Below are positions 51,417 to 59,856 of a DNA stretch of 64,000 nt, one piece after another (position 1 is the stretch's first letter; each line of letters starts with the position of its first letter). The stretch spans positions 1 to 64,000 of the forward strand of contig CALWZP010000002.1 in the NCBI GenBank assembly GCA_944386055.1. Direction: 5' to 3'. A model generated the notes under the pieces. It saw only the letters and a list, made by a program, of their open reading frames with translations, ran no database searches and was not told the origin of the DNA. The DNA comes from an uncultured Oscillospiraceae bacterium (GTDB lineage Bacteria > Bacillota > Clostridia > Oscillospirales > Oscillospiraceae). The position numbers and the translations under genes were made by a program.

Positions 51417-51530
51417 GAGTGATGAGATTAGGAGATAAGAGTTTTGGCGTCCGGCTCCGCCGGACGAATGAAAAATGCCGCCGTGGGCGGTATATCAATT
51501 CCTATCTCATATCTTCTAACTCCGATCTGA
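51411..51530. repeat. REP-like palindromic repeat, copy 2
   Basis: Between ruvC and ruvA. Outer arms GAGATAGGAG.. and CTATCTC..CTAACTCC, centre GTCCGGC-TCC-GCCGGAC (51449-51465), then a small CCGCC-GTG-GGCGG hairpin (51478-51490). Core matches copy 1 at 41047-41078 at 28 of 32 bases. Splits ruvC from ruvA. Confidence 0.7.
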
Positions 51531-51546
51531 AACGAGGGTTTGTTTT

Positions 51547-52155
51547 ATGTTCTACTACCTCTCCGGCACCGTTGCCCACACGGAGCCTTATCTGGCCGTC
51601 ATCGACTGCGGCGGGGTGGGCTATGCCTGCCGCACCACCAGTTATACCCTTGCCGCGCTGAAGAAGGGGGAGCGGGGAAAGCTGTTCACCTATCTCAGCA
51701 TCCGGCAGGACGGAGTGGATCTGTTCGGATTTTCCACCCAGGAGGAGCTCAACCTGTTCCAGCTGCTCATCGGGGTGTCCGGTGTGGGGCCAAAGGCGGC
51801 GCTGTCCATCCTGTCCGCCACCACACCCGCCAATCTGGCGCTGTCCATCATTACCGGGGACGAGAAGGCCCTCACCGTGGCCCAGGGCATCGGCAAAAAG
51901 ATCGCCCAGCGTATCATTCTGGAGCTGAAGGATAAGCTGGCCAAGGGCCAGGCCGCCCCCGGCGACAGTTTGGGCTACGGAGGCACCGGGGTCACCGTCA
52001 TCCCGGAGAACAAGCTGTCCGAGGCAACCGCAGCTCTGGCGGTGCTGGGCTACTCCCAGGGGGAGATCGGCCTTGCACTGAAAGGGATCGACCTGGACAA
52101 CTTTACCCTGGAGGAGATCATCAAGGCGGCGCTGAAAAAGATGATGAAAGGGTAA
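51547..52155 (+). CDS. ruvA: Holliday junction branch migration protein RuvA
   Basis: Tetrameric junction binder that loads RuvB. 202 residues: OB domain MFYYLSGTVAHTEPYLAVIDCGGVGY, helix-hairpin-helix pair GVSGVGPKAALSIL and AQGIGKKIAQRIILELKDKL, C-terminal RuvB-binding domain (ATAALAVLGYSQGEI). Start ATG 51547 with a weak ACGAGGG. Confidence 0.95.
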   Translation: MFYYLSGTVAHTEPYLAVIDCGGVGYACRTTSYTLAALKKGERGKLFTYLSIRQDGVDLFGFSTQEELNLFQLLIGVSGVGPKAALSILSATTPANLALSIITGDEKALTVAQGIGKKIAQRIILELKDKLAKGQAAPGDSLGYGGTGVTVIPENKLSEATAALAVLGYSQGEIGLALKGIDLDNFTLEEIIKAALKKMMKG

Positions 52156-52165
52156 GGAAACCGCT

Positions 52166-52489
52166 ATGGGACTGTTGTTCGTCCAAGTGCCCATCATCGC
52201 ATTGTTCGTAGGGCTGGGGATTGTCCTGTCCATGGGGAAGGGTGCGTTCCTTATCGCGGGATACAACACCGCGTCCAAGGAGGAGAAGGCAAAATACGAT
52301 GAAGGAGCCCTGTGCCGCTTCATGGGCAAGCTCATGTTCCTCCTGGCGGCGTGCTGGATCCCTGTGACCATTGGGGGTGTGCTGGAGATCGGGTGGCTGC
52401 TGGGGGCGGGCCTTGCCGTTTTCCTGGCGACGATCCTGGTGGGCATCCTCTATGCCAACACCGGAAACCGGTTCAAAAAGAGGAAGTGA
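52166..52489 (+). CDS. DUF3784-family membrane protein
   Basis: 107 residues, three membrane segments, with the DUF3784 signature [31 protein letters not shown] (~24-54, spaced over two helices). Function unknown. Inserted between ruvA and ruvB, ten bases after ruvA and four bases before ruvB, so the three are co-transcribed. Confidence 0.9.
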   Translation: MGLLFVQVPIIALFVGLGIVLSMGKGAFLIAGYNTASKEEKAKYDEGALCRFMGKLMFLLAACWIPVTIGGVLEIGWLLGAGLAVFLATILVGILYANTGNRFKKRK

Positions 52490-52493
52490 TCTC

Positions 52494-53564
52494 ATGTCCA
52501 TTGATTTTTCCAATGAAGAGCTGAATATGGATGACCTGGAGCCTCTGGTGACCACCTCTCTTACCCGGGAGGATGAAAACGAGGGCTCCCTGCGCCCCCG
52601 TACCTTGCGGGAGTACATCGGCCAGGAGAAAGCCAAGGGCAACCTAGAGGTGTTCATCCAGGCGGCCAGGATGCGCCACGAGCCCCTGGACCATGTGCTC
52701 CTCCACGGTCCGCCGGGGCTGGGTAAAACCACCCTCAGCGGCATCATCGCCAACGAGATGGGGGTGAACATCCGCATCACCTCCGGTCCCGCCATCGAGA
52801 AGGCGGGGGATCTGGCCGCCCTGCTCACCAACCTGCAGGAGAACGACATCCTGTTCGTGGATGAGATCCACCGGCTCAACCGTTCGGTGGAGGAGATCCT
52901 CTACCCCGCCATGGAGGACTATGCCATCGACATTATCATCGGCAAGGGGCCCTCCGCAAACTCCATCCGCCTGGATCTGCCCAAGTTTACCCTGATCGGG
53001 GCCACCACCCGGGCGGGGCAGCTGTCCGCGCCCCTGCGCGACCGCTTCGGCGTCACCCTGCGGCTGGAGCTGTATACCCCGGAGGAACTCTCCCGGATCG
53101 TCACCCGCTCCGCCGGCATCCTGGAGGTGCCCATCGAGCCGGAGGGCGCCATGGAGATCGCCAAGCGATCCCGGGGCACCCCTCGCATCGCCAACCGGAT
53201 GCTCCGACGGGTGCGGGATTTCGCCCAGGTGAAGGCTGGAGGCGTCATCACCAAGCGGGTGGCGGACGAGGCCCTCACCGCCCTGGAGGTGGACCACCTG
53301 GGACTGGACAGCGTGGACCGGCGGATGCTCACCAGCATCATCACCAACTATAAGGGCGGCCCGGTGGGGCTGGAGACCCTGGCTGCCACCATCAACGAGG
53401 AGACGGTGACCCTGGAGGATGTCTACGAGCCCTATCTCATGCAGCTGGGGTTCCTCACCCGCACCCCCCGGGGCCGGTGTGTCACGGCGAAAGCCTATGA
53501 GCACCTGGGGCTGAAGGCCGCCGGGGGACAGGGAGACGGCGGCCTGGACCAGCTGAGCTTTTGA
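52494..53564 (+). CDS. ruvB: Holliday junction ATPase RuvB
   Basis: AAA+ motor driving branch migration. 356 residues with Walker [11 protein letters not shown] (~69-78), [12 protein letters not shown] (~123-134), [16 protein letters not shown] and a C-terminal winged helix (FLTRTPRGR). ATG 52494 has AGGAAGTG upstream; the long frame from 52371 overlaps the DUF3784 gene. An extra Gly-rich ~15-residue tail follows the winged helix. Confidence 0.96.
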   Translation: MSIDFSNEELNMDDLEPLVTTSLTREDENEGSLRPRTLREYIGQEKAKGNLEVFIQAARMRHEPLDHVLLHGPPGLGKTTLSGIIANEMGVNIRITSGPAIEKAGDLAALLTNLQENDILFVDEIHRLNRSVEEILYPAMEDYAIDIIIGKGPSANSIRLDLPKFTLIGATTRAGQLSAPLRDRFGVTLRLELYTPEELSRIVTRSAGILEVPIEPEGAMEIAKRSRGTPRIANRMLRRVRDFAQVKAGGVITKRVADEALTALEVDHLGLDSVDRRMLTSIITNYKGGPVGLETLAATINEETVTLEDVYEPYLMQLGFLTRTPRGRCVTAKAYEHLGLKAAGGQGDGGLDQLSF

Positions 53565-53582
53565 ACAGGGGAGGGGAGCGTG

Positions 53583-53963
53583 ATGGGCTTCTGGCTCTTT
53601 GTGACGGCGATGGATCTGCTGATCCCAGCCATCATGCTCTATTTTGGCCGGCGCTTTCAGAAGAAGCCGCCCGAAAAGATCAATCACATCTATGGCTATC
53701 GTACCTCCCGCTCCATGAAAAATCAGGAGACCTGGAGATTTGCCCACGAGACCTGCGGAAGACTGTGGGTCCGGCTGGGAACGATCCTGCTTCTGCTGTC
53801 GCTGGCGGCTGCGGCCATGATCTTTAGGCGCGGCGACGAGACCGCGGGGATCGTCTGCTTCGTGGTAGTCATGCTCCAGGTCGTCGTGGTGATCGGGAGC
53901 ATCGTCCCGGTGGAACGGGCGTTGAAACGAAACTTTGATGATCAAGGAAGAAAGAGGAACTGA
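53583..53963 (+). CDS. SdpI-family membrane protein
   Basis: 126 residues, three membrane segments (2-20, 63-80, 88-108) with the SdpI-like motif INHIYGYRTSRSMKNQETWRFAHE (~34-57, in pieces). SdpI is the immunity protein to the SDP cannibalism toxin in Bacillus, but most family members have unknown roles. GTG 53580/ATG 53583 follow GGGGAGGGGAGC. It sits between ruvB and glmM. Confidence 0.88.
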   Translation: MGFWLFVTAMDLLIPAIMLYFGRRFQKKPPEKINHIYGYRTSRSMKNQETWRFAHETCGRLWVRLGTILLLLSLAAAAMIFRRGDETAGIVCFVVVMLQVVVVIGSIVPVERALKRNFDDQGRKRN

Positions 53964-53966
53964 CTT

Positions 53967-55343
53967 ATGGGAAAACTCTTTGGAACTGACGGCATCCGCG
54001 GTGTGGTCAACGCCGGGCTGGACGCCGAGCTGGCCTATCGGGTGGGCCTGGCCGCGGCGGCGGTGCTCTCGGAGGTAAAAAAGGGGGAAAAGCCCCGCTT
54101 CACCATCGGGAAGGATACCCGCATCTCCTGTGACCTGCTGAAGGGCTCGCTCATCGGGGGGCTTTGCTCTGCAGGGGCGGATGTGCTGGATCTGGGCACC
54201 ATCCCTACTCCGGCGGTGGCCTGGGCCACTGTGGAGTATCAGGCGGACGCCGGCATCGTGATCTCCGCCAGTCATAACCCCTTCGAGCACAATGGCATCA
54301 AGATCTTCAACGGCCAGGGCTTCAAGCTGTCCGACGAGCTGGAGGAGAAGATTGAGGAGATTGTACTCTTCGGGGCCAACAATGTCCCCCGCAAGACGCA
54401 CAGGGAGATCGGAAAGGTGGCTTACATCGCCCCCAAGGCGGTGGACGACTATGTGGACCACCTGGCGGGGACCGTGCGGAGCGATCTGGGCGGGCTGCGC
54501 ATTCTGGTGGACTGCGCCAACGGGGCGTCCTATACTACGGCGGGCAAGCTGTTCGACCGCTTTGACCGGCTGCGCACCGATGTGATCAACGCCGATCCCG
54601 ATGGGGTGAACATCAACGACCGCTGCGGCTCCACCCACATGGAGGCACTGTCCGCCATGGTGAAGGCCGGCGGCTATGACATCGGGATCGCCTTTGACGG
54701 GGATGCCGACCGCTGTCTGGCGGTGGACGAGAACGGCGAGCTGGTGGACGGCGATCAGATTATGGCCATCTGCGGGGCGCAGATGCATCGGGAGGGACGA
54801 CTGAAGGGGGACGCCATCGTGGCCACGGTGATGTCCAACCTGGGCCTGCGGCTGTTCTGCCGGGAGCGGGGTCTCACCTTTGTGGCGACCGATGTGGGGG
54901 ACCGAAATGTGCTGGAGCGGATGCTGGCCGAAGGCTATAACCTGGGCGGGGAGCAGTCCGGCCACATGATCTTTTTAGACTATGCCACCACCGGAGACGG
55001 GGAGCTGACCGCACTGCAGCTGCTGCAGCTGCTGTCTCAGAGCGGCCAGAAGCTCTCCCAGCTGACCCAGGTATGCCGGAGATACCCCCAGCTGCTGGTG
55101 AATGTTCCGGTGGAGGACAATGGGAAAAAGGCGGCGATCATGGAGGACCCCGGCCTGGCGGAGCAGATCAGCATGGAGGAGGAGCGCCTGCGCGGGGAAG
55201 GCCGCATTCTGGTGCGGCCTTCGGGGACAGAATCTCTCATCCGCGTGATGGTGGAGGGGAAGGATCCTGCGTTGGCGGAAGAGTGTGCGCAAAATTTGGC
55301 GGATTATATAAAAAACATAGGGAAGCACAAGGATATAGAATAA
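53967..55343 (+). CDS. glmM: Phosphoglucosamine mutase
   Basis: Converts glucosamine-6-phosphate to the 1-phosphate for UDP-GlcNAc and peptidoglycan. 458 residues with the phosphoserine loop VISASHNPFEHNG (Ser102), metal loop FDGDADR (~242-248) and the C-terminal RPSGTESLIRVMVEG. Starts three bases after the SdpI-like gene. Confidence 0.96.
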   Translation: MGKLFGTDGIRGVVNAGLDAELAYRVGLAAAAVLSEVKKGEKPRFTIGKDTRISCDLLKGSLIGGLCSAGADVLDLGTIPTPAVAWATVEYQADAGIVISASHNPFEHNGIKIFNGQGFKLSDELEEKIEEIVLFGANNVPRKTHREIGKVAYIAPKAVDDYVDHLAGTVRSDLGGLRILVDCANGASYTTAGKLFDRFDRLRTDVINADPDGVNINDRCGSTHMEALSAMVKAGGYDIGIAFDGDADRCLAVDENGELVDGDQIMAICGAQMHREGRLKGDAIVATVMSNLGLRLFCRERGLTFVATDVGDRNVLERMLAEGYNLGGEQSGHMIFLDYATTGDGELTALQLLQLLSQSGQKLSQLTQVCRRYPQLLVNVPVEDNGKKAAIMEDPGLAEQISMEEERLRGEGRILVRPSGTESLIRVMVEGKDPALAEECAQNLADYIKNIGKHKDIE

Positions 55344-55361
55344 AACTGCACAAAATAGATA

Positions 55362-55390
55362 TTGACAAATCTGGAAGCAGAATATATAAT
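55362..55390 (+). promoter_or_regulatory. Consensus sigma-A promoter of the sigma-factor gene
   Basis: TTGACA (55362-55367), exactly 17 bp, TATAAT (55385-55390), 19 bases before the start codon region. Confidence 0.88.
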
Positions 55391-55409
55391 GTGACAAAGG
55401 AGAAGATAG

Positions 55410-56042
55410 ATGTCGTCATTCCCACCGCCTTCGCCCCAAATCAGCGACGAGACGCTGTGCTCCGCAGCGGCGCGGGGCGATTTGGCCAGCGAGGATTTGC
55501 TGGTCCGGCGCTACAGCCGACTGGTCCGCATCTGTGCCCGCCCTCTTTTTCTGGCGGGAGGGGACAGTGAGGATCTGATTCAGGAGGGAATGCTGGGTCT
55601 GTTGTCCGCCGTGCGGGAGTATGACCCAGAGCATGGCGCCAGCTTCCGTGCTTTTGCGGAGCTGTGCATCCGGCGGCGGCTTCTCTCCGCCGTAAAGGCG
55701 GCGCGGGGCGGAAAGCACGCTCCGCTGAACAACAGTATCTCATTCGAAGCCCCTCTCTTTGATGGAAGCCATTTGCTTGGTCTATCTGGGGGTACTCCCA
55801 CCCTGCGTGATCCGGAGGAACTGATCTTAGCCCGGGAAGCGCTGGAGGAGCGGACCGACCGACTGCATGGTCAGCTATCCGACTTCGAATCCAAGGTCCT
55901 TTCGTTGTATCTGGATGGTTTATCCTATTCCGAGATCGCAGCCAAGGTCGACCGGTCCACAAAGGCTGTGGACAACGCCGTACAGCGGGTCAGGAAAAAG
56001 CTGTGGCGGCAATTTTCTTCCGGCGATTTCAGCAGTGGCTGA
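55410..56042 (+). CDS. Sigma-70 family factor, SigH/Sigma-30-like
   Basis: 210 residues with region 2 (DLLVRRYSRLVRICARPLF, DLIQEGMLGLLSAVREYDPE, SFRAFAELCIRRRLLSAVK; ~27-90) and region 4 (LSDFESKVLSLYLDGLSYSEIAAKVDRSTKAVDNAVQR; ~150-190). Resembles the sporulation/transition sigma-H group. The N-terminus is short and Pro/Ser-rich. AAGGAG precedes ATG 55410. No anti-sigma gene follows. Confidence 0.85.
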   Translation: MSSFPPPSPQISDETLCSAAARGDLASEDLLVRRYSRLVRICARPLFLAGGDSEDLIQEGMLGLLSAVREYDPEHGASFRAFAELCIRRRLLSAVKAARGGKHAPLNNSISFEAPLFDGSHLLGLSGGTPTLRDPEELILAREALEERTDRLHGQLSDFESKVLSLYLDGLSYSEIAAKVDRSTKAVDNAVQRVRKKLWRQFSSGDFSSG

Positions 56043-56115
56043 ACGCAATATAACATGGACCCAGTTATCACGGATACATCCGGCCTGGGCAACGAGTCAA
56101 AGAGAGGGAAATATC

Positions 56116-56397
56116 ATGTACGAAGACAAGACACTGGTATGCAAGGAATGTGGCGCCGAGTTCGTGTTCACCGCTGGCGAGCAGGAGTTCTACGCCGAGC
56201 GCGGCTTCCAGAACGAGCCTCAGCGCTGCAAGGCCTGCCGTGACGCCCGCAAGGCCGCTTCCCGCGGTCCCCGCGAGTATTTCACGGCCGTGTGCGCTGC
56301 CTGCGGCGGCGAGGCCAAGGTTCCCTTCGAGCCCAAGGCTGACCGCCCTGTGTACTGCAGCGAGTGCTTCGCCAAGATGCGCGAGCAGCAGGGCTAA
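56116..56397 (+). CDS. Small zinc-ribbon protein with four CxxC pairs
   Basis: 93 residues. CxxC at Cys9/12 and Cys38/41 form one predicted zinc site, and Cys60/63 with Cys81/84 a second. The first part is like the probable zinc-ribbon (PF13451) family and the second like CxxC-type cold/ribosome-linked ribbons (EYFTAVCAACGGEAKVPFEP). Codon use is very biased to C-ending codons, a sign of high expression. GAGGG precedes ATG 56116. A strong terminator follows. Confidence 0.85.
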   Translation: MYEDKTLVCKECGAEFVFTAGEQEFYAERGFQNEPQRCKACRDARKAASRGPREYFTAVCAACGGEAKVPFEPKADRPVYCSECFAKMREQQG

Positions 56398-56412
56398 AAC
56401 AACGCCCAGTGG

Positions 56413-56446
56413 AGAGGGACGCCCGGATGGGCGTCCCTCTTTTTTG
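56413..56446 (+). terminator. Terminator after zinc-ribbon gene
   Basis: AGAGGGACGCCC (56413-56424) pairs with GGGCGTCCCTCT (56429-56440), then TTTTTTG. Confidence 0.9.
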
Positions 56447-56558
56447 TCTCAGAAGAAAATCATGCGGTGCAACCGCCGGTTGCGCAGGTTCCAGCCCGGG
56501 CTGGTGGCGCCGCAACCGTGACATCCGGTAGAATAGAGGGCGAAAGGAGTGGATGAGA

Positions 56559-56918
56559 ATGACCGTTGGAGAGACCATTCAGCGCCTGCGGGCGGAGCGG
56601 CGCCTCTCCCAGGAGCAGCTGGCCCAGGAGGTGGGGGTGTCCCGTCAGGCGGTGAGCAAGTGGGAGCTGGATGACGCGCTGCCCGACACCGACAAGCTGG
56701 TCCCCCTGGCCCGGGCGCTGGGGGTTTCGGTGGATGAGCTGCTGGGCAACGCGGCCGCTCCGCCGGCAGGGGGCGGCGCTCCGCCCGGGTTGAACAACGG
56801 GAAAAGCGGCCCCAGCTGGCTGGCCACTCACTGGTACTGGCTGGGGCTGATCCCGGTGGTGTGGGGTGTCTGGATGCTGATCCGGCTGCTGGTGATGCTG
56901 TTGTTCGTGGCCGCGTGA
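56559..56918 (+). CDS. Xre-type HTH regulator with C-terminal membrane anchor
   Basis: 119 residues. N-terminal Cro/CI helix-turn-helix (ETIQRLRAERRLSQEQLAQE..VSRQAVSKWE; ~5-40), then a Pro/Gly linker and one C-terminal membrane segment (YWLGLIPVVWGVWMLIRLLVMLLF). Membrane-tethered Xre regulators of this kind are common in Clostridia. ATG 56559 is nine bases after AAGGAG; ATG 56553 is too close. Probably co-transcribed with the tiny gene at 56945. Confidence 0.85.
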   Translation: MTVGETIQRLRAERRLSQEQLAQEVGVSRQAVSKWELDDALPDTDKLVPLARALGVSVDELLGNAAAPPAGGGAPPGLNNGKSGPSWLATHWYWLGLIPVVWGVWMLIRLLVMLLFVAA

Positions 56919-56944
56919 TGCCGCGATAAGGAGGAATGATACCA

Positions 56945-57076
56945 ATGTCACCAATGTCAAGTTTTTTTCCGGTTTTGGCGCTGTATGCCCTGCCACCGCT
57001 GGTGGCCATCGCCGCCGGTCTGCTGATCTTTTTCCTGGGCCGCCGCCATGTCCGAAGGAAATACGGCGGGACTTGA
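56945..57076 (+). CDS. Tiny single-pass membrane protein, 43 residues
   Basis: MSPMSSFFPVLALYALPPLV.. with one long hydrophobic segment (~8-31) and a basic tail (GRRHVRRKYGGT). GGAGG (56930-56934) is ten bases upstream. It lies 26 bases after the membrane-anchored HTH gene, in the same direction. Not previously recognisable to me; could be a partner or regulator of that protein. Confidence 0.6.
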   Translation: MSPMSSFFPVLALYALPPLVAIAAGLLIFFLGRRHVRRKYGGT

Positions 57077-57100
57077 GCCGCTCAGCCCGCAGGGTGGGGA

Positions 57101-57141
57101 GGCCGGGCGGAGGGACATCCTCTCCGCCCGGCCCTTCCTTT
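57101..57141 (+). terminator. Terminator after HTH/tiny protein unit
   Basis: GGCCGGGCGGAG (57101-57112) pairs with CTCCGCCCGGCC (57122-57133), then CTTCCTTTT. Confidence 0.85.
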
Positions 57142-57185
57142 TCGCACAGGCGGCAAAACAAGAATGATTTTTTTGCGATTTCCCA

Positions 57186-57214
57186 TTGAAAAAGAGGGAG
57201 TTTTCGGCTATACT
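57186..57214 (+). promoter_or_regulatory. Sigma-A promoter of the DUF1858 gene
   Basis: TTGAAA (57186-57191), 17-bp gap, TATACT (57209-57214). Confidence 0.65.
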
Positions 57215-57249
57215 ATCCTCATCCCAAGAAAGAACGGAGGAAACGCACC

Positions 57250-57453
57250 ATGACCATCACCAAAGACACCATCATCGGTGATATTCTTGACATCGCGCCC
57301 CAGACCGCGCCCATCTTCATGTCCATCGGGATGCACTGCCTGGGCTGCCCCGCCTCCCGCGGTGAGACTGTGGAGGAGGCCTGCATGGTCCACGGCGTGG
57401 AAGTGGACGCCCTGCTGGAGCGGGTCAACGCCATGATCGCGGCATCCAAGTAA
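57250..57453 (+). CDS. DUF1858 redox-disulfide protein
   Basis: 67 residues of the DUF1858/hybrid-cluster-protein-associated family. The conserved CxxC is CLGC (Cys30, Cys33) in MSIGMHCLGCPASRGETVEEAC. Members likely handle electrons or iron-sulfur chemistry near hybrid-cluster proteins, but no such gene is here. CGGAGG lies just before the start. Own promoter and terminator. Confidence 0.92.
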   Translation: MTITKDTIIGDILDIAPQTAPIFMSIGMHCLGCPASRGETVEEACMVHGVEVDALLERVNAMIAASK

Positions 57454-57465
57454 TCGCAATGTCTG

Positions 57466-57494
57466 AAAGGCAGGGGCCGCCGCCCCTGCCTTTT
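57466..57494 (+). terminator. Terminator after DUF1858 gene
   Basis: AAAGGCAGGGGC (57466-57477) pairs with GCCCCTGCCTTT (57482-57493), T-run included in the stem. Confidence 0.85.
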
Positions 57495-57526
57495 CCATCC
57501 AACGACAGGAAAAGGGGGGAGAGGGC

Positions 57527-58237
57527 ATGAAGCAGATCGAGCTGACCCCGCGTCTGCGGACAGTGGCAGACCTGGTCCCCCAAGGGGCGCGGCTGGCAGA
57601 TGTGGGGACAGACCACGCATATCTCCCGGCGTGGCTGCTCCAGCATGACCGGATCGGCTGTGCCATTGCCACAGATCTGCGTTCCGGGCCACTGGACAGA
57701 GCCAGGGAGACCGCATCGGCCTGCGGCCTGGAGGGCCGGATGGAATTTCGGCTGTGCGACGGTCTGAAGGGGATTGCCCCTGAAGAGGTGGACACCATTA
57801 CCATTGCCGGTATGGGAGGGGAGACCATCGCCGCCATATTGGAGGGAGCGCCTTGGACCAGAACAGGGCAGCGGACGCTGCTGCTCCAGCCCATGAGCAC
57901 CCAGCGGGAGCTGCGCCAATGGCTGCAGGAGAATGGATACCAGATTTCCCAGGAGCTTCTGGCCTGTGAAGGAGAAGTGTTTTACAATATCTTGGAGGTT
58001 GTACCCGGACAGATGCCTCCCCTGACCCGGGCGGAGCTGTGGGCCGGAAAGCAGAATTTGAACGACCGGCTGCGGGGAGCCTATCTGTCTCACGAGCTGA
58101 AACGGATCGACCGGATCGCAGCGGGGCTGAAGTGCTCACAGACCAGAGTGAGCCGTGAACGGCTGGAGCGGCTGGAGCTGCTGCGGGGCGAACTGCTGGA
58201 GATGAAAAAGGAGTGGGAACGGCAATGGCAACAGTAA
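57527..58237 (+). CDS. trmK: tRNA (adenine-22-N1)-methyltransferase
   Basis: Methylates A22 of tRNAs in Firmicutes. 236 residues with the SAM motif LADVGTDHAYLPAWLL (~23-38), TIAGMGGETI (~92-101) and a helical C-terminal domain ending in a coiled coil. AAAAGGGGGGAGAGGGC precedes ATG 57527. The next gene overlaps its 3' end by 13 bases, the standard trmK-nif3 pair. Confidence 0.94.
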   Translation: MKQIELTPRLRTVADLVPQGARLADVGTDHAYLPAWLLQHDRIGCAIATDLRSGPLDRARETASACGLEGRMEFRLCDGLKGIAPEEVDTITIAGMGGETIAAILEGAPWTRTGQRTLLLQPMSTQRELRQWLQENGYQISQELLACEGEVFYNILEVVPGQMPPLTRAELWAGKQNLNDRLRGAYLSHELKRIDRIAAGLKCSQTRVSRERLERLELLRGELLEMKKEWERQWQQ

Positions 58238-59025
58238 ATGAGGTGTATCAGCTTCTGGACCGGGCGGCCCCCTTTGAGACACAGATGTCCTTTGACAATG
58301 CGGGCTTTTTGGTTGGCCACGGGGAGCGGAAGGTGGAGAAGATTCTGGTCTCTCTGGACATTACCCTGGAGGTCATCGGGGAGGCGGAGGAGTGGGGCGC
58401 GCAGCTCATCGTCTCCCACCATCCGGTAATTTTTTTCCCGGTGAAGCGCATCACAGATGACGATCCCGTGGGGCGAAAGCTGCTGGTACTGACCGAGGCG
58501 GGGATCGCCGCCGTCTGCGCTCACACCAATCTGGACGCCGCTCTGGGCGGCGTGAACGACTGCCTGGCCAAGGCCGCCGGCCTGAGCCAGGTGGAGCTGC
58601 TCCGTCAGGACGGGGTGGACTGCAACGGCGCATCCTATGGCATCGGCCGGGTGGGGGTGCTGCGGCGGGACCGTGCGCCCTCTCTGCCGGAGTATGCCGG
58701 AGAGATCAAAAGGGCCCTGAATGCCAATGGAGTGCGTTTTGTAGATGCCGGCCGTCCGGTCTGGAAGGTGGCGGTGGGCGGCGGCGCCTGCGCCGACATG
58801 GTGGGGGACGCCCTGGCCCACGGGTGCGACACTTTCGTCACCTCCGATGTGAAGTACGACGGCTTTTTGGACGCGAAGGCTCTGGGCATCAACCTCATCG
58901 ACGCGGGGCATTTCCCCACGGAAAATGTGGTGGTGCCCGCCCTGGCGGATCTGCTGTGCAGCCAGCTGCCGGGGGTGGAGGTGCGGCAGTCCCAGCGGCA
59001 CCACGAGGTTTTTTCCTATTTGTAA
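58225..59025 (+). CDS. Nif3-like dinuclear metal-centre protein
   Basis: 266 residues, GTP-cyclohydrolase-1-type-2/NIF3 family. Metal ligands include His65-His66 in LIVSHHPVIFFP, AHTNLDA (~93-99) and GHFPTENVVV near the C-terminus. Function unsettled; may act on folate-like or tRNA-related substrates. ATG 58225 has AAGGAG 11 bases upstream; GTG 58213 sits on that site. No inserted PII-like domain, so it is the short form. Confidence 0.93.
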   Translation: MATVNEVYQLLDRAAPFETQMSFDNAGFLVGHGERKVEKILVSLDITLEVIGEAEEWGAQLIVSHHPVIFFPVKRITDDDPVGRKLLVLTEAGIAAVCAHTNLDAALGGVNDCLAKAAGLSQVELLRQDGVDCNGASYGIGRVGVLRRDRAPSLPEYAGEIKRALNANGVRFVDAGRPVWKVAVGGGACADMVGDALAHGCDTFVTSDVKYDGFLDAKALGINLIDAGHFPTENVVVPALADLLCSQLPGVEVRQSQRHHEVFSYL

Positions 59026-59035
59026 AGGCTGATAC

Positions 59036-59064
59036 TTGCTTTTTTACAGAAAGTGCGATAAAAT
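59036..59064 (+). promoter_or_regulatory. Candidate sigma-A promoter of yebC
   Basis: TTGCTT (59036-59041), 17-bp gap, TAAAAT (59059-59064), ~40 bases before yebC. Confidence 0.55.
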
Positions 59065-59104
59065 ACATTCCGAAATTTTCAGCTTTTGCGAAGGGAAGAT
59101 CACC

Positions 59105-59839
59105 ATGTCCGGACATTCCAAGTGGCATAATATCCAGAAGACCAAGGGCGCGGCGGATGCCAAGCGCTCTCAGGCGTTTACCAAGGTGGCCCGCGAGATC
59201 ATCGTGGCCGTGAAGACCGGGGGCAGTGGAGACCCCGCCAACAACTCCCGCCTGGCCACCGTCATCGCCAAGGCCAAGGCGGTGAATATGCCCAACGACA
59301 ACATCAAGCGCACCATCGAGCGCGCCCTGGGCTCCGGCACCGGGGACAACTACGAGAGCGTGGTATACGAGGGCTATGGTCCCTCCGGCGTGGCGGTGAT
59401 CGTGGAGGCGCTCACCGACAACCGCAACCGCACCGCCTCCGATGTGCGCCACGCCTTTGACAAATTCGGCGGCAACATGGGCGCCACCGGATGCGTGTCC
59501 TGGTCCTTTGACCGCAAGGGGGTCATCGTCATCGACAACGAGGACGGAGACCTGGAGGAGGACACCGTCATGATGGACGCGCTGGAGGCCGGCGCGGACG
59601 ATTTCCAGCCCAGCGAGGATATCTTCGAGATCTACACCGACCCGGACGCCTTCCCCCAGGTGTGTGAGGCGTTGGAGAAGAAGGGATATGTCTTCGCCTC
59701 CGCCGGGGTAGAGATGGTCCCCCAGAACTATGTCAAGCTCACCGATGAGGGCGACCTGAAAAACATGGAGAAGCTCATCGACATGCTGGAGGACAACGAC
59801 GATGTGCAGAATGTCTTCCACAACTGGGAGCAGGACTGA
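59105..59839 (+). CDS. yebC: YebC/PmpR/TACO1-family protein
   Basis: 244 residues with the diagnostic MSGHSKWHNIQKTKGAADAK start, MPNDNIKRTIERALG (~60-74) and GYGPSGVAVIVEALTDNRNR. Classed as a transcription regulator, but recent work on bacterial and mitochondrial members shows help with translation of proline-rich or stalling sequences. Starts ATG 59105. Convergent with rnpB across a shared hairpin. Confidence 0.96.
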   Translation: MSGHSKWHNIQKTKGAADAKRSQAFTKVAREIIVAVKTGGSGDPANNSRLATVIAKAKAVNMPNDNIKRTIERALGSGTGDNYESVVYEGYGPSGVAVIVEALTDNRNRTASDVRHAFDKFGGNMGATGCVSWSFDRKGVIVIDNEDGDLEEDTVMMDALEAGADDFQPSEDIFEIYTDPDAFPQVCEALEKKGYVFASAGVEMVPQNYVKLTDEGDLKNMEKLIDMLEDNDDVQNVFHNWEQD

Positions 59840-59856
59840 CGCCAGTGAAGAGCAAA

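Noticed and set aside
52644-54965. 773-residue minus-strand frame
   Set aside because: Antisense shadow across ruvB and glmM, which have full catalytic motifs.
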